Shown: in pieces, positions 1-11,483 of the stretch
Layout of the letters: each line of letters opens with the position of its first letter
Position numbering within the stretch: position 1 is the stretch's first letter
Source: Omphalotus guepiniiformis
Taxonomy: Eukaryota > Basidiomycota > Agaricomycetes > Agaricales > Omphalotaceae
Length of the DNA stretch: 64,000 bases
Direction: 5' to 3'
NCBI GenBank assembly: GCA_028554645.1
Contig: JAQOOI010000062.1
Span: forward strand, 558,001-622,000
Translations under genes and position numbers: made by a program
The notes under the pieces: model-generated
The model's input: the letters and a program-made list of their open reading frames with translations, nothing else
Databases searched by the model: none
What the model was told of the DNA's origin: nothing

Positions 1-1017
1 ATCACCCAACTGCTCTTTCGTTGCTACACAACCAGATAACCCTCTACAATTCGAAACAGACTCCCCTGTTGTTGCTTTTCCTGTACCTGAAGGTGCCAAA
101 TCGAATCCTCATATGTCGTTGGAATATAATGGTGAAATATTCGTGCCGGATTTGGTATGGTTTTTCTTCCGTACGAAAATGGTTTATTTTTTTAATATGT
201 TGTTTCTACACCATAGGGAGGAGATAAGATTTGGCGGATAGTCAATGATGGTGCTCCAGGAAAGTTCAAAGTACAGGGTCAGATTAATATCGATCCGGGT
301 ACTGGACCGCGGCATATCGCCATCTACAGTACGCTGATTTGTGTATCAAATTTCCATGACTGTCTTCTCATATTTCTGCACCCTTTAGATAACATCCTCT
401 TCACCGTGCACGAGACCGTATCCACATTGACTGCTCAACCTATCCCGGAGGCTCCAAACGGCACCACACTCCCTCTCATAGCCAATGTCACAACTTTCCC
501 TGATAATGCTCCTGCAGGCGCGAAATTCGCCGCTGCGGAGATTCTTATATCTACTCCTACCGACAAGTTCCCGAACCCGATTATTTATGTTAGTAATCGC
601 AATATTGGAGATGTTGTTGATCCCAATGGCGATACTATTGCTGTTTTCGAGTTTCAAAATACTACTTCCACCAGCAGCGGCAGTAGTGCTCAAGTCAGCT
701 CGACGTGTTTGACGAATGCGAAGCGGATGAAACGCGCGAGGAAGCATGTTGGTGTGAGCGATTATCTGCGGAGGGACTCTCAAGAAGGTGGTTTCAATCT
801 TCTTGCGCAAGTACCTACTGGTCTTCAACAAATTCGTAGTATGGCGTTGGGGAAGGTTGAGGATGGGAGTGATGAGTTTATTGTTGCTGGTGCTAATACT
901 GTTGGTGGGGTTGCTATACTCCAGCGGTTTGATGGGGGGAGAAATTTGACGTTGGTGGGGAGTGATACGCAGGTTGATAATAGGACGAGTTTTGTTTTCG
1001 TTCCTGGGTTGTTGTAG
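1..1017 (+). CDS. Lactonase-fold seven-bladed beta-propeller protein (3-carboxymuconate cyclase / YbhE-like), 5' partial
   Basis: The 3' part of a gene whose start lies outside the window. Three exons are visible: 1-154, 217-328 and 389-1017, with GT..AG introns of 62 and 60 nt. The joined protein reads PHMSLEYNGEIFVPDL, then GGDKIWRIVNDG, then GTGPRHIAIYNNILFTVHE, which is the repeat style of the lactonase-type beta-propeller family (fungal 3-carboxy-cis,cis-muconate lactonizing enzyme and bacterial 6-phosphogluconolactonase YbhE). The C-terminal blade has NPIIYVSNRN and ends in FVPGLL. Members linearise or cyclise lactone rings in aromatic or sugar-acid breakdown, but many fungal copies have no tested substrate. 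Family is fairly secure; substrate is unknown. The middle carries a Ser/Thr-rich insertion that may be a surface loop. Confidence 0.75.
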
Positions 1018-1533
1018 GGATGGATGCAAGACTACGTGACTACGACTACGACTACGAGGGTCTGGAGGGTTGGAGCTGCTAGCTGCAGCGCAGCTTTGTT
1101 TGCATTGGGGTTCTTAGAGGGATTGGGACGTAATGTCGGTTGGACACTTGTTATATATGATCTCTTACTGTAATTCATGATTTCATGTGTTGGGCTAATA
1201 ATGTGTATTTTTATAGTAATGCCAATGTCATTCATTCATCATACTTTCACGATAGCGCGCGTTGGCACAAAAGCACAAAGGCAAACGATTGGTGGACTCT
1301 CTCTCTTGATCTCATGGCCAAGACTCTTCACACGGGAAACGTTTAGCGCTAGCGGACGCGTTTCCCAAATTCTGATGATTACTGTACAATGGCCAACGTA
1401 CATTTCTCAGCAAAAGCTCTTTTTGTGGTGTGTCATCCATTTCTGGTTGGTAAGAAACCTCCCAACCCTTCCCAACCCAACTACAGTAGTTCTTTTATGA
1501 AATATGGATGACGCCACCTATAGGAAGGAAAGG

Positions 1534-1541
1534 TATATAAA
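1534..1541 (+). promoter_or_regulatory. TATA box of the SDR gene
   Basis: The motif TATATAAA sits about 118 nt before the start codon of the short-chain dehydrogenase and is followed by a pyrimidine-rich leader. This spacing suits a fungal core promoter; the function is inferred. Confidence 0.5.
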
Positions 1542-1620
1542 GAGAGGTCGAAGGTGCCCTCTTCTGACAAGTTCTTTGTTCTTTGTTCACATTCACACCT
1601 CAGTAACAGTTCTTTTGTTC

Positions 1621-1643
1621 ACACTCACACTCACACTCACACT
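1621..1643 (+). repeat. Short ACTCAC tandem repeat in the SDR leader
   Basis: About four copies of the hexamer ACTCAC lie directly upstream of the start codon at 1652. It is CT-rich and probably part of the 5' untranslated leader. Confidence 0.6.
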
Positions 1644-1651
1644 GCTCGACG

Positions 1652-2725
1652 ATGTCACCTGCTAGTGCCACTGATGATGCTCAGATCTACCTTATTACTG
1701 GTGCTAACCGAGGAATAGGTTAGTCTTTCTTCGATCCTCCTTCATTGAACCCGAGGTGCCGCTGAGCGCACCATACTAAACTCGAACTCGAATCAATCCA
1801 CTCACAGGTCTCGCCCTCACAAACGAGCTAGCCACCAACCGCCCCAACACCATCGTAATAGCCGGTGCCCGAGATCCATCCAACGCGACCGAATTGAAAA
1901 AGTTGGCAGAATCCCACCCGGGGAAAATCGATATTGTGAAATACGTATCTGGGGACGTAGAAGGAAATAAAGCGCTGGCGAAGGAAGTGGGGGATAAGTA
2001 TGGAAGGGTTGATGTTGTTGTTGGTAATGCGGCTGTTACGACTTTTGTGGGGTCTACGCTTGAGACGTCTCCGGAGGTTTTGGATGAGCATTTTAGGGTA
2101 TGTGCTATATGCAAGGATGTTCGAGTTGATGAAATGTTGAACATGTGTGGCGTGGTGAATTCTAGGTCAACGTCACGGGAATCGTTATCCTTTATCAAGC
2201 CTTCTACTCGCTTTTGAAAGCCAGCAAGAATCCGAAATTCATTCCTATTACTTCTGCTGCAGCTAGTACAGGTGCTTTTGCTGCTAATAATCTTGGATAC
2301 GCTGCCTATGGTGCTTCAAAGGCTGCTCTCAATTATGTAGCTAGGAAGCTTCATTATGAGGAAGAATGGCTTGGTATGTTTTCGTTTTCTTAAAAGTTGT
2401 TCTCAGGTTGGGTTTACTAAAATCGTATTTGTGCCAATCTTAGTTTCTTTCCCTCTGGCTCCTGGAGTCGTCGTGACTGATGCGTGTAAGTGTTTCTATT
2501 TGATTTACTAGATGAACAGTGGCCTAGTGTTGATTATGTTCCCTTACTATAGCAATCGCTCATCGCGATTTGGACAAGACTGGAACAGTTGCTAAACTTC
2601 AGGATCCTATTAAAATGACTCCTGAGGTTGCCGGGAAGATTCTCGTAGATATCTTGGTGAACGCCACTAGAGAGAAGGAGGGTGGCAAGTTCATCAATGT
2701 CGATGGGACAGAGATTCCTTGGTGA
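1652..2725 (+). CDS. Short-chain dehydrogenase/reductase (classical SDR, NAD(P)-dependent)
   Basis: Five exons (1652-1718, 1808-2097, 2166-2373, 2444-2485, 2553-2725) give a 259-residue protein, the usual size for a classical SDR. The N-terminus has the dinucleotide-binding glycine motif TGANRGIG. It is followed by VVVGNAAV, a variant of the NNAG motif, by ITSAAAST with the catalytic serine, and by YAAYGASKAALN with the YxxxK pair. It therefore should reduce or oxidise a carbonyl or alcohol in the cytosol with a nicotinamide cofactor; the substrate cannot be read from sequence. The end, GGKFINVDGTEIPW, is a C-terminus I associate with basidiomycete SDRs. Only 77 nt separate its stop from that of the GMC oxidoreductase on the other strand, so the two genes converge. 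A TATA box lies upstream. Confidence 0.88.
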
Positions 2726-2802
2726 TGCTGCGATATGCTTTTAGGATACATTGCGCCGAAGAGATCTCTGTACTATCACAACTTCTAAAGTCAAATATAT
2801 AC

Positions 2803-5683
2803 TTACAGTTTGATCCCAAGCTCTTCTGCGATCAGGACTGCGGCTTTCTCTCCGATTGTCAAAGCAGTGCTGTAGGTATTTGCACCCACATTCGCAGGAG
2901 CAATCGATATCTGTGGGTAGCAAGGCATCAGTTCTGGCTTGGGTACTTAAGTATTATATCAAGACTCACATCTGACGAAAATGAGTTGGTTTTTTAATTG
3001 AATCAAGCAAGAGAATGAACGAGCATACCTGCGACCTTGAGATTAGTTACACCGTACACATTCAGTCGAGAATCGACAACTGAAAAGTGAAACTTGATCA
3101 ATAAAGAATACACCAAGAAATAATGCGCGCTCACCTCCCCCTTGATCACGAGGCTTCATCGCACACGTCCCCAGCTACCAAGCCAATGTGAGATACGAAG
3201 TAGTACACAATGTCGTATAACTCACAGAATGCCATGCCGTTTGAACTAAAGAATCACACTCCGTCAGCTCCAATCATACGCGGATACTCAATAGAACATA
3301 CCAAATAGCCTATTAAACTCTTCGAGTGCTTTCTCATCTTCAGCATTGTACTTGATCGGAGGCGCATCAATAGGGGCAGGTCCCAATGCATCTTCTTCGC
3401 AGAGGGCCTCACTGGAAGTCGAGAACTTGGGGTGACCAGGGAGGTAGTCACCACGGTAAAAACACATCCGTCGAGCAATCTCGCGTGCTTTCTTGTAACC
3501 CCATCTCAAAGTTGCGATGTCAGCACGACTGTGAAAACCCGTTGGGTTCAGTTCGAAATATCAAGAGAGGAAATTACATTCGGAACTCACTCCGTTAGAA
3601 ATCCAGGTTGAAAATCGTGCGTCGCATTGGCGTCTTCCCCAGAAGTGATGTGTACACTTCCGGTCGATACCGGATATTCCTGTATTTAGCATTCAGCTAT
3701 GTACTCATTTCCTTGGGGTGCAAAAGTTTGTCCATACTGTGAAATACCCAACGCTGTAATACTTCCGGGGAGGAGCAACTGTAATATCACCCAGGTAGCT
3801 GTAAATAAGAGGATTAAAAGGAGGACTCCGAGGACCTGAAGGAAGAAACTCGTTACCATGAGACCGCCCCAACCCATATGACTGGCTTGTCGGGTGCATT
3901 CTCGAAGTAGGTCTTCCATCTATGCTCGAATTCTGGTCCTAGCTCCTTGAGATCTTCTTCAGAGGGTCGCATCTTGATGCCTGCATCCAGGCCGCTAACA
4001 GTGGGATTGAAGGTCAAAGTCATACTCTATCCTATATGTGACAAGAACTTACTTATGAGCCAACAATCCTTCTCCCTGTGGCCACAATTCCGTCCATTCT
4101 GAAACGAGCTAGTGAGTTCGACTGTTGGATAGCTATAGTACTACACTGACTCTGTTCTTCTGCCTTTTCACCTCGAAATAATGCATCGAGAGTTTCTGCG
4201 TCATCTGAGGCTTGATATGGAACAAAGCATACGTTGTGGTCTATGGGAGGTCTGTCAGACTAACGACTGAAACCGCCTATTCGACCTGACCTTGATAGTT
4301 TTCACCTACTCCAGGAAGATCCACTCTGACTGCTACACCGTTTTCTTTCAGGATGTTCGCATTCCCAATGCCGGATCTACGCACATGGTCATGTTGACTT
4401 GAGATGCAGATGTTCTGCTGGAGGTGAACGTACCTTTCGAGTATGGTAGGCGAACCAAACGCCCCACCAGAAATCACCACTAATTTTGAAGCGTAGACAG
4501 ATTGAACATTCTGATCGGCATTGGGACGTAGGACGGTATCTCCAATGTATTCTAACCCAACAGCTCTATTACCTCTATAAAATACGTATTGAGCCTTCCG
4601 ATGGTATTTGCTAGATGTATGACAATGAGACTCACTCAAAAATGACACGCTTAACGCGTTGCCCCGTCTTGATCACCAAGTTCTCGTTATGTTCTTGATT
4701 GTAGATAAAGTGATGTGGCGCATCTGACCGTCTACCGGTTTCTGCATCAATCCATCTTTGTTCTCGTCAGCCTTCCGATGCAAGCGAATAGTAGAAAAAA
4801 AAAGTTACTTCTGCCATCTCTGCGCCAAGAAGTCAAACGTTTTTGTCTGAAGGGTAGCAACCGAAAACTCACGCCATAACCATTACAGTTGTAAAGACCA
4901 TTGACATCGTCGATCGGGCCGCGCTCTTTGTCAATGGCCAACGCGACGTCCAGGAACTGTTTACCAACGTTCGTGAACGCACCTCCCCATGAAACTTTCA
5001 GTGGACCAGAATACCCGTGGGTAGGTTCGTTTGGTGTAATCTGATACGTCTCTGTCTTTGGGGTATTTTTAGCAAGATCAGCGAAAGCAAAAGAGCAAGG
5101 CATCAGCTAACTTACCTTCTTCATGAGAGGCAAAAGATCCTCTGATCCCCAACCTGGATTTCTGTGTTTGTTCGCCCAATCATCGTAGTCCGAGGCTGAG
5201 CCCCGCGTGTACATCGTGACTGACAGAATGCTTCAGTATGGGCATAACGAAGCTAAACCAAAGGCTGGCGTACAATTCACGGACGAACCGCCCCCGAGGC
5301 ATCGTCCGGATGGGGTCACCAACGAGCGACCACCAATATTGTCAGATGGTCGGCCCACGTTGAATGTCACGGTCTTGCTAGTCGGGGCAAGGTGATTGAA
5401 ATACCGGGCTGGTTGCACATGAGTGGATAGCTCTTTCGTGTGTTCGCCTGCCTCTACGATCTTGTCGAGGTTTCGGTTCGTTAAGCATCACTGGCAGGTT
5501 TGAAAATGAAAAAGTCACTTGCAAGGATTTTCAGAGTTGGATCGGCAGCAGCAAGGCGTCCAGCACTTACACACGCAGAGGCTCCTCCTGCATAGTCGCA
5601 GATTGTGATTCAGCAGGGTAAATTTTGAGAGTTAACGAAGACGTACCGCCTGCGAAAACGACGTCAAAAGTCTCACAACCCAT
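2803..5683 (-). CDS. GMC oxidoreductase, alcohol-oxidase type (FAD-dependent)
   Basis: Reading minus-strand exons by hand gives 20 exons and a 610-residue protein. The start MGCETFDVVFAGGGAGG is the ADP-binding fold. It is followed by LGGGSSVNFTMYTRGSASDY (flavin-attachment GMC signature), VVISGGAFGSPTILERSGIG (second GMC signature) and TAWHSLGTCAMKPRDQGG (catalytic His), then ANVGANTYSTAL with the active-site Asn. The order matches fungal alcohol/methanol oxidases (AA3_3), which oxidise short alcohols to aldehydes with release of hydrogen peroxide, often in peroxisomes. The protein stops at EELGIKL, so it lacks the longer C-terminal tail I recall in methanol oxidases such as that of Gloeophyllum. 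Two oddities: the second intron (5461-5522) appears to be GC..AG, and a 2-nt exon (2970-2971) is needed near the C-terminus. All 20 exon lengths sum to a multiple of three. Confidence 0.88.
2970..2971 (-). other. Predicted 2-nt microexon of the GMC oxidoreductase
   Basis: The two bases AT on the minus strand lie between an acceptor CGTCAG and a donor GTGAGT. Splicing them in completes a split Asp codon and joins ...LKVA to DISIAPANVGANTYSTAL, the family consensus. The flanking introns (2972-3028 and 2911-2969) are 57 and 59 nt, normal for this genome. Confidence 0.7.
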
Positions 5684-7203
5684 GCTGTAGCTAGTGGAGT
5701 CGAGTTCGCAGTTCTCTGGGGTGAACACTTGCTTTAAATCGAATCAAAGAGTCTGCTGACCCAAGAAATTCTAACTCGCACTAGGGCCTATACATACATA
5801 GAGTTTAATTGCAAGAGATTGCGACGTGCATTGAAAATTCCCCATTTAGGCCAGTTGCATACAGTAGGATAGTCAGTTGACATAACCAATGAATAAGGAA
5901 GAGCTCGATAATCTCCAAGCTCCAAGCATTCAGATTGATGTCGCATCCATGGTAAACTTAAACGTCTGATAATGCAGCAGCTACTACCATGCGTGCCCGT
6001 AACTGCAATCTCAGAAGCCAAAATCAGGCCATGAGGTTTCCCAAAGGTGATGCCCAACAGCCGATCCATGGGGTGACTCGGACTAGGGTGAGAGCTGCAG
6101 CGCTGAGCGCTGGGTGCTGACAGCTCTTGAACATACTCCCATTGCATTTCTGTGCTTGATTTATTGATATTGATAAGCTTTCAGCAAACCAATTGGTCTT
6201 AGTGAACCCTAGAGATGGTCTCAGACTCGGTCAAGTTGTTGCAGGACGCGTTGAATTTCGAGCTTGACCAGGATATTGCCATAAGCATGTACATCTTTGT
6301 ACCTCAGTTCATGAGCAAATGATTCCAATAGCTTGCTTCCGACGTACCTGCAGGTCGGCAGTCATCATTCTCCTTCTCATAGTACATATACCAGTGATCC
6401 ACATCTACCCGCGCGTTCGTCTCTGCCTTTTGGGGCGGAACTGTCTGACGAAGTAGGCTGTGATGTCCCCTTCCGACTCTAAGAGTGGATCTCGCAAAGA
6501 TTTACACTATGTGTTATGGGCTATATCTGTATTTAAGAATTAGAAGCAAACCTGATGAAAAGGGAAAGGAAAAATCCTTACATCGCTCTGAACTCCTATT
6601 AGTATATACTTCGATTGTTGTCTTCATGTGAGGCTACGCGACGTTGTGCACAATACAATGGCATGTGGGGTGAAAACGAATCTTCTTCTACGTGACTTAT
6701 CATGATAGCGAATGGACCTTGAAATGGACAAATCCACAGCGAAGCGAAACTAGCTTTGGGTGAGCGAGTTGTAAAGAATGAATTCATTTGCCGGGGGTAG
6801 ACCAATGTATGCCCGCATAATGGCATCAGACATGCAGAGAGTAGAGGACCAGAAGCCCAGGAGCGTCTCCTGGACCGTGGACTTACGGCAGAGTGTATGC
6901 AAACGCACAGACCACCTCCAGGTTCGATGCCACGGGTTTACGGTTACCAATTATTACCACTGTGCTCGTCGTTGACAGCGACGAGAACGCGTTTTTACGC
7001 GCATATCGCATTTATTAGAGCAGGCAACCTTTACTCAAAACTCAACTGGTATTTCATGCCGTTGCTTGTCCGTTATTTTGGGAAGTTCTGACAGCTTGTT
7101 TGGCTTCCCAAGGTTCATCGCAGCGTTGCCATCGAATTCGCCCACAGAGGCTCAAGCTTCGCCAAAATCATCTTGATTTCTTCCTTGTATATTTGTTGGA
7201 GCG
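5684..7203. other. Intergenic region between the GMC and F-box/WD genes
   Basis: About 1.5 kb holding the promoters of the two divergent neighbours. Short open frames occur on both strands, but none shows a family motif or a convincing exon chain. A hairpin-forming inverted repeat lies at 6091-6127. Confidence 0.5.
6091..6127. repeat. Nested inverted repeat (possible hairpin)
   Basis: AGAGCTG at 6091-6097 pairs with CAGCTCT at 6121-6127. Within it is the perfect palindrome CAGCGCTGAGCGCTG at 6098-6112. It lies about 410-440 nt upstream of the GMC start and could be a binding site for a dimeric regulator. Confidence 0.6.
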
Positions 7204-10200
7204 ATGTCGGTGGTAGGAAATCGAAGCACCGTCGCTGATTCCAGGACGAAAAGGTTGTCGTCATCTATACCTTCGTTGTCATCAAATGCATCTCTGAAGA
7301 GTTCAAGGCGGGAGTCAGGGCCAGTTGACCAATCGTCTTCTCCGCTATCGCCAGTGTCGCCCACCCCAGCGCCCACTGTCGTACCAAGACCGCGAGCCAC
7401 GCCGTCGATCGTGTCCACGAGGCGATCGGTTGCGCGAACTCTCTCTTTTCATTCTCCTTTACCCTCAAAAGTGGTTTCACAAGCGTCGTCTACGAACAAC
7501 GAACATTCCACGTCGACTACGACTCCTTCACGTCCACGTGTCAAGTCGATGCTGTCGACACCTCCGCGAACTCGCGTCCTGTCGTCTGCAGCCAAAGTCT
7601 CGCCTGTACCCGTACCTAAAGCGACTACGACTACTTCCCCCACTATCAGCCTCACATCACCTTCCCCAATGCCAACTCCTGACCGTAAACCCAAAGAATC
7701 ACCTAGAACCACGCCCCAACGCTCATTTAGTGCGCGTGTACCATCTTCTACAACCCCGAAGCACTCTCCATCCCGCTCAATATCAGACAGCTTTCCTATT
7801 TCAGCATCCAACTCTTCTCCTTCGATGGTCACTGGAACACCTCCTGCAAAAACCAGGCAGACTACGCCAAAATCCACACAGAAACAGTCTGGGCGTGGTG
7901 GTTCCTCGGTGTTCTCTCCAGATAGGTCGCTTCTTGCGGACTCGCCGGAAATTCGTGGAAAGGTCAATGGTGGAGGCGTTGGTAGTCTTAATTTGCAGGA
8001 CCTGGGCAGTGCCCCGTTCCCACTGGGTGCTCCGTCTGTGGTTCCTTCCGGGTGGACTGCCGGTGATGAGGAGGACATGACGCTCGATATGATTACCGAG
8101 GACGGCGCTGAGGGTGATGGCGACGAAGATGTGAGTACTTCTTACGAGCGTTTACATAAAAATCTTGAACTAAGAACGCATGCGAACAGCTTCTCCCCTT
8201 ACTTACCCAGATATCAAACCTGCACTCGCGTAAAATTACTTCTTACAAACGTTTGCTTGAGCGAGCCCAGCTATCTTCTGCTGCGCAGTTGCACGCATTG
8301 CAAGCGGAGATATACATGCTTCGGCAGCAGCTACAAGGTCAGGGTCAGGGAGCTAGAGGGGATCGTTTGCAGAATGGGGATCTTGATAGGTTGCTCGACG
8401 CATCTTTCCTATGCAGCAATTGCGGAGGCAAAGGTGGGAAGAGGAGGTATTGGGATGGCTGGAAAGGGTTTGACGAGGATGATAGCGATGGTGATGGCCT
8501 GGAGGGAGACGAAGAGTTGGTTACAGCCTTGAGAGGTCTTGGAAAAGGACCAGATGGGAAATATATGTTTGACGAGAAGGCGGTGAAGCGAGTGGTGAGG
8601 AAAATGGGAAGGGAGGCCAGAGGACGATTGTAAGTCACTCATTTAACTCTTCCATATGTCAGAATGTTCATTTCCCGTTTTGTCCACCTCTCCTCCAGGA
8701 TTGGTATTATCCTAGAAGGTGAGTTTGTCTCCGCTTCATCGGACAGCTACTGACGTGCTTTTTCTGTCACCGTTGTCATCTTTCCGCTCCAGCTTCTCAC
8801 CCAGGTGATATATCGCTCCAAATATTGCTTCTGCAGAAGTACCTCAAGTCAACATATGATGTCCTTGGAAACTTGGCTCCTGCTTTGGCGCTGAGAGTGC
8901 TGAAGGAATTCAGCGTTCAGGAAGTGCTCAACTTGGCTAGGGTGCGTGGTAGTTATTCAATGCTGGTGTTTTGAACGTGCTTCTGAACATCAACCTTCTG
9001 CAGGTGAGCAAAAAATGGTACTCCGTGATTCAACATTTCACCTTATGGCGATACCATTGTCTCCGCGTCACCTCTACCGACCCTGTTCCGCTCAAATGGC
9101 CGACAAAAGAAGAAGGCTGGTTCCCCTTATACAAATCTCTCCACCATCTCCACAGCAATCTTGCCAACGCACTCCCCCAGTCGATCTTGTTCTTGGATGG
9201 ACATTCGAATTTCGTGACTACTTTGACCCTGAGAGGACGGAGATTGATCAGTGGAAGTTATGATGAGAGTATCAGGTTCTGGGAGCTGCCTGAGCGTGGG
9301 GTGGGGGTTGGCATGAGTAAGGCGGCGATGGAAGTGGAGATGGGAGATGTGAGTGCGGCTGCGGCGGGAGTTGGTAAGTGATACCCAAGATTCGCCGTTG
9401 GGGTGATACGCTTACGACAATGCCTCAGGTATGGCACAGTGCAAGAAGGTCTTACGGGTGGGCAAGGTGGTCAGTTGTTTAGATTGGTTAATCGAAGAAG
9501 GTACGTGACAACAATTTCTGCTTGAATCTGTGACTCATCGCTTTTCTCTGTAGAGGTATTTGTTGTTGGTTTCCACGATGTTGGGTATGTACCCGATACT
9601 CTGCGTGACTATCTGTAGCTCATAAGAGCGCTTAGCCGTGTCCACCTCTTCTCTTCACTCACTTATACCCCGTTGCAACAACTCGCTGGGCACTTGAACG
9701 GTATCCGAGCTGTCGCCCTTACCTCGAAGAATCTGGTCTCTGCGGGTGCGTCATACCACTGCTGCTTGTGTTCAGTGTGCTGAACGAATTTCCTGTTGTC
9801 GTAGGTGCGGATAAAGCGCTCGTCTGCTGGGATTGGCGCGCTGGAACTAAGATTGTGCGATTCGGGCAACAGACAACGGTCAATATCGGTGTGCAACTCA
9901 TCTCTGGTGCAACCAGTGATGAGGGTGAGAGAGTGGTTAGTGTGACGATTGATGGTGTTGTTAGAGTGTTTAGTATTCGTGAGTCACAGAAATTTTTGCC
10001 TCCTCTTTCCTTCATGATAAAGAGTACTCATTGATTTTTACCGTGAATAGAGCGCAAGGAGATGATATCACAGTTCAGGCTATCGGAGCTTGGAGCTGGT
10101 GATCCGTTCTTAAATGCCAAGCTGTATAACGTTGGTGCGGCACCGAACAACATGTTGCAGTAAGTTTGCCTCAGCCGCTGCCCTTGCCTGCGAATCATTG

Positions 10201-11483
10201 CTTACTTTGCCTGTTACAGATGGTTTGCTGCTAAGGGTGCTCAGATGACTGTGAGTATACCTGTGGACATCAGTTTTGCCTTTTTTTAAAAAGACCTCCT
10301 TGTAGTGTGCTACAAAATCAGTAATCATGCATCTCCAATGGCAAGAGGAGGCGAGTGATCCCAATGCTCAAAATGGAAAAGCGTCTACGAATGGAAGCAC
10401 GAAAGCTGGCTCTCTCGACCTGCCACTGCCTTCTCCATCTAGTGTCAAGTCTCCCACCAGATCCTTGTCCACGCTTTCGACCAGCACAAGCACCCCCCGT
10501 AGTCGCACATCATCGTCTTTCGCTCGCCCAACGTCCTCTGCGTCTAGACGACCTTCGTTGCTCAATAATCTGTCTACTGGACCCGGTTCCAGCACCGGCA
10601 GTCCACTCAGTCTCAGTAAAGGCCGCTTAAGCGTGAGTGGAAGGAGAACACCGAGCACACCGAGGAGCCCTAGTTCGGCTTCTGGGACCGCGACACCGGT
10701 CTCGTCTACGCTTGGTGGATCTTCTGTCGGGACTTCGGTGCTATTTCCTGTACGGTTTGGCCGTGCTGCGATTTTGACGGCTCCGCCCAAATTGGTGGCG
10801 CTGGTAGAGACTCCGGATGTTGCGATTGGGGCGGTAGATCCGAGGAAGAAGAGAGTTGTTACTGCCACCCGATTCAGTTCTAGGGCTGGTGCGGATAGAA
10901 GGGTGAGTTGAGTGTAATTTTATCCCTTGTGCACTTATGTTGATCACCCTGTTTCACCAGCTGTTCATGTCCATCCACCAAGAGAAGGAAGAACCTGCTG
11001 CTAAGGGTGATGGTGATGGTGATGGTGACACGGACCTCGACGAAGACTTGGAACACATCATTTCTGGCACCGATTCGAAATATGTTCCTTTTGCTGGTGT
11101 CGATATTGATACCACTGTAACTCCTGTAACTGGCGCGTGGGCTGCCCTCGCGAATGTCGATAATGCATCCGGAGTAGGAGTGAAAGGTCTTATTGGGTCG
11201 CTGCCGCAGAAATTCCAGGGACTTGCTACACCCGAAAAGAACCCGATGTCAATGCAATTGAGCCACGAGGAGGTAGTGGTGGGATGTGCCGATGGAACCA
11301 TTTAGTAAGTCAGGGTTTTTATATGTTTCGAACTAAACGATTTAACGGCTCTTTCTCGCCAGTGTAATGAATTTTGTAGGTTATGAATATCAGAAACCAC
11401 GATCTCGGCCCGTAGAAGAAGACGAGGCGGAACCTGAGGTGGCCGAGCAAGAGTCTGATGAATCGGATGGAGAAAGCCAATAG
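7204..11483 (+). CDS. F-box and WD-repeat protein
   Basis: Fourteen exons give about 1,157 residues; the lengths sum to a multiple of three. Residues 1 to about 310 (exon 1, to 8130) are Ser/Thr/Pro-rich and probably disordered. A short coiled coil follows ([20 protein letters not shown]), then a CxxC pair (FLCSNCGG). The F-box is at about residues 490-530, with [20 protein letters not shown] and [10 protein letters not shown]. After it come degenerate WD blades, including [20 protein letters not shown] followed by [26 protein letters not shown] and VCWDWRAG. Such proteins are substrate receptors of SCF (Skp1-cullin-F-box) ubiquitin ligases: the F-box binds Skp1 and the propeller binds the target. 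A second Ser-rich insert (10380-10700) and an acidic tail ending in DESDGESQ follow. The target is unknown. Confidence 0.85.

Noticed and set aside
385..1029. A long minus-strand open frame opposite the lactonase gene
   Set aside because: It mirrors the coding plus strand, which has a family match and proper splice joins; the minus translation has no recognisable motif.
2741..2923. Cys-rich reading of the last GMC exon (DIDCSCECGCKY)
   Set aside because: This is the out-of-frame product if the 2-nt microexon is skipped; the in-frame reading gives the conserved GMC C-terminus.
7325..8080. Long alternative frames on both strands across exon 1 of the F-box/WD gene
   Set aside because: They result from the low-complexity Ser/Thr/Pro-rich coding sequence; only the 7204 frame joins to the F-box and WD exons.
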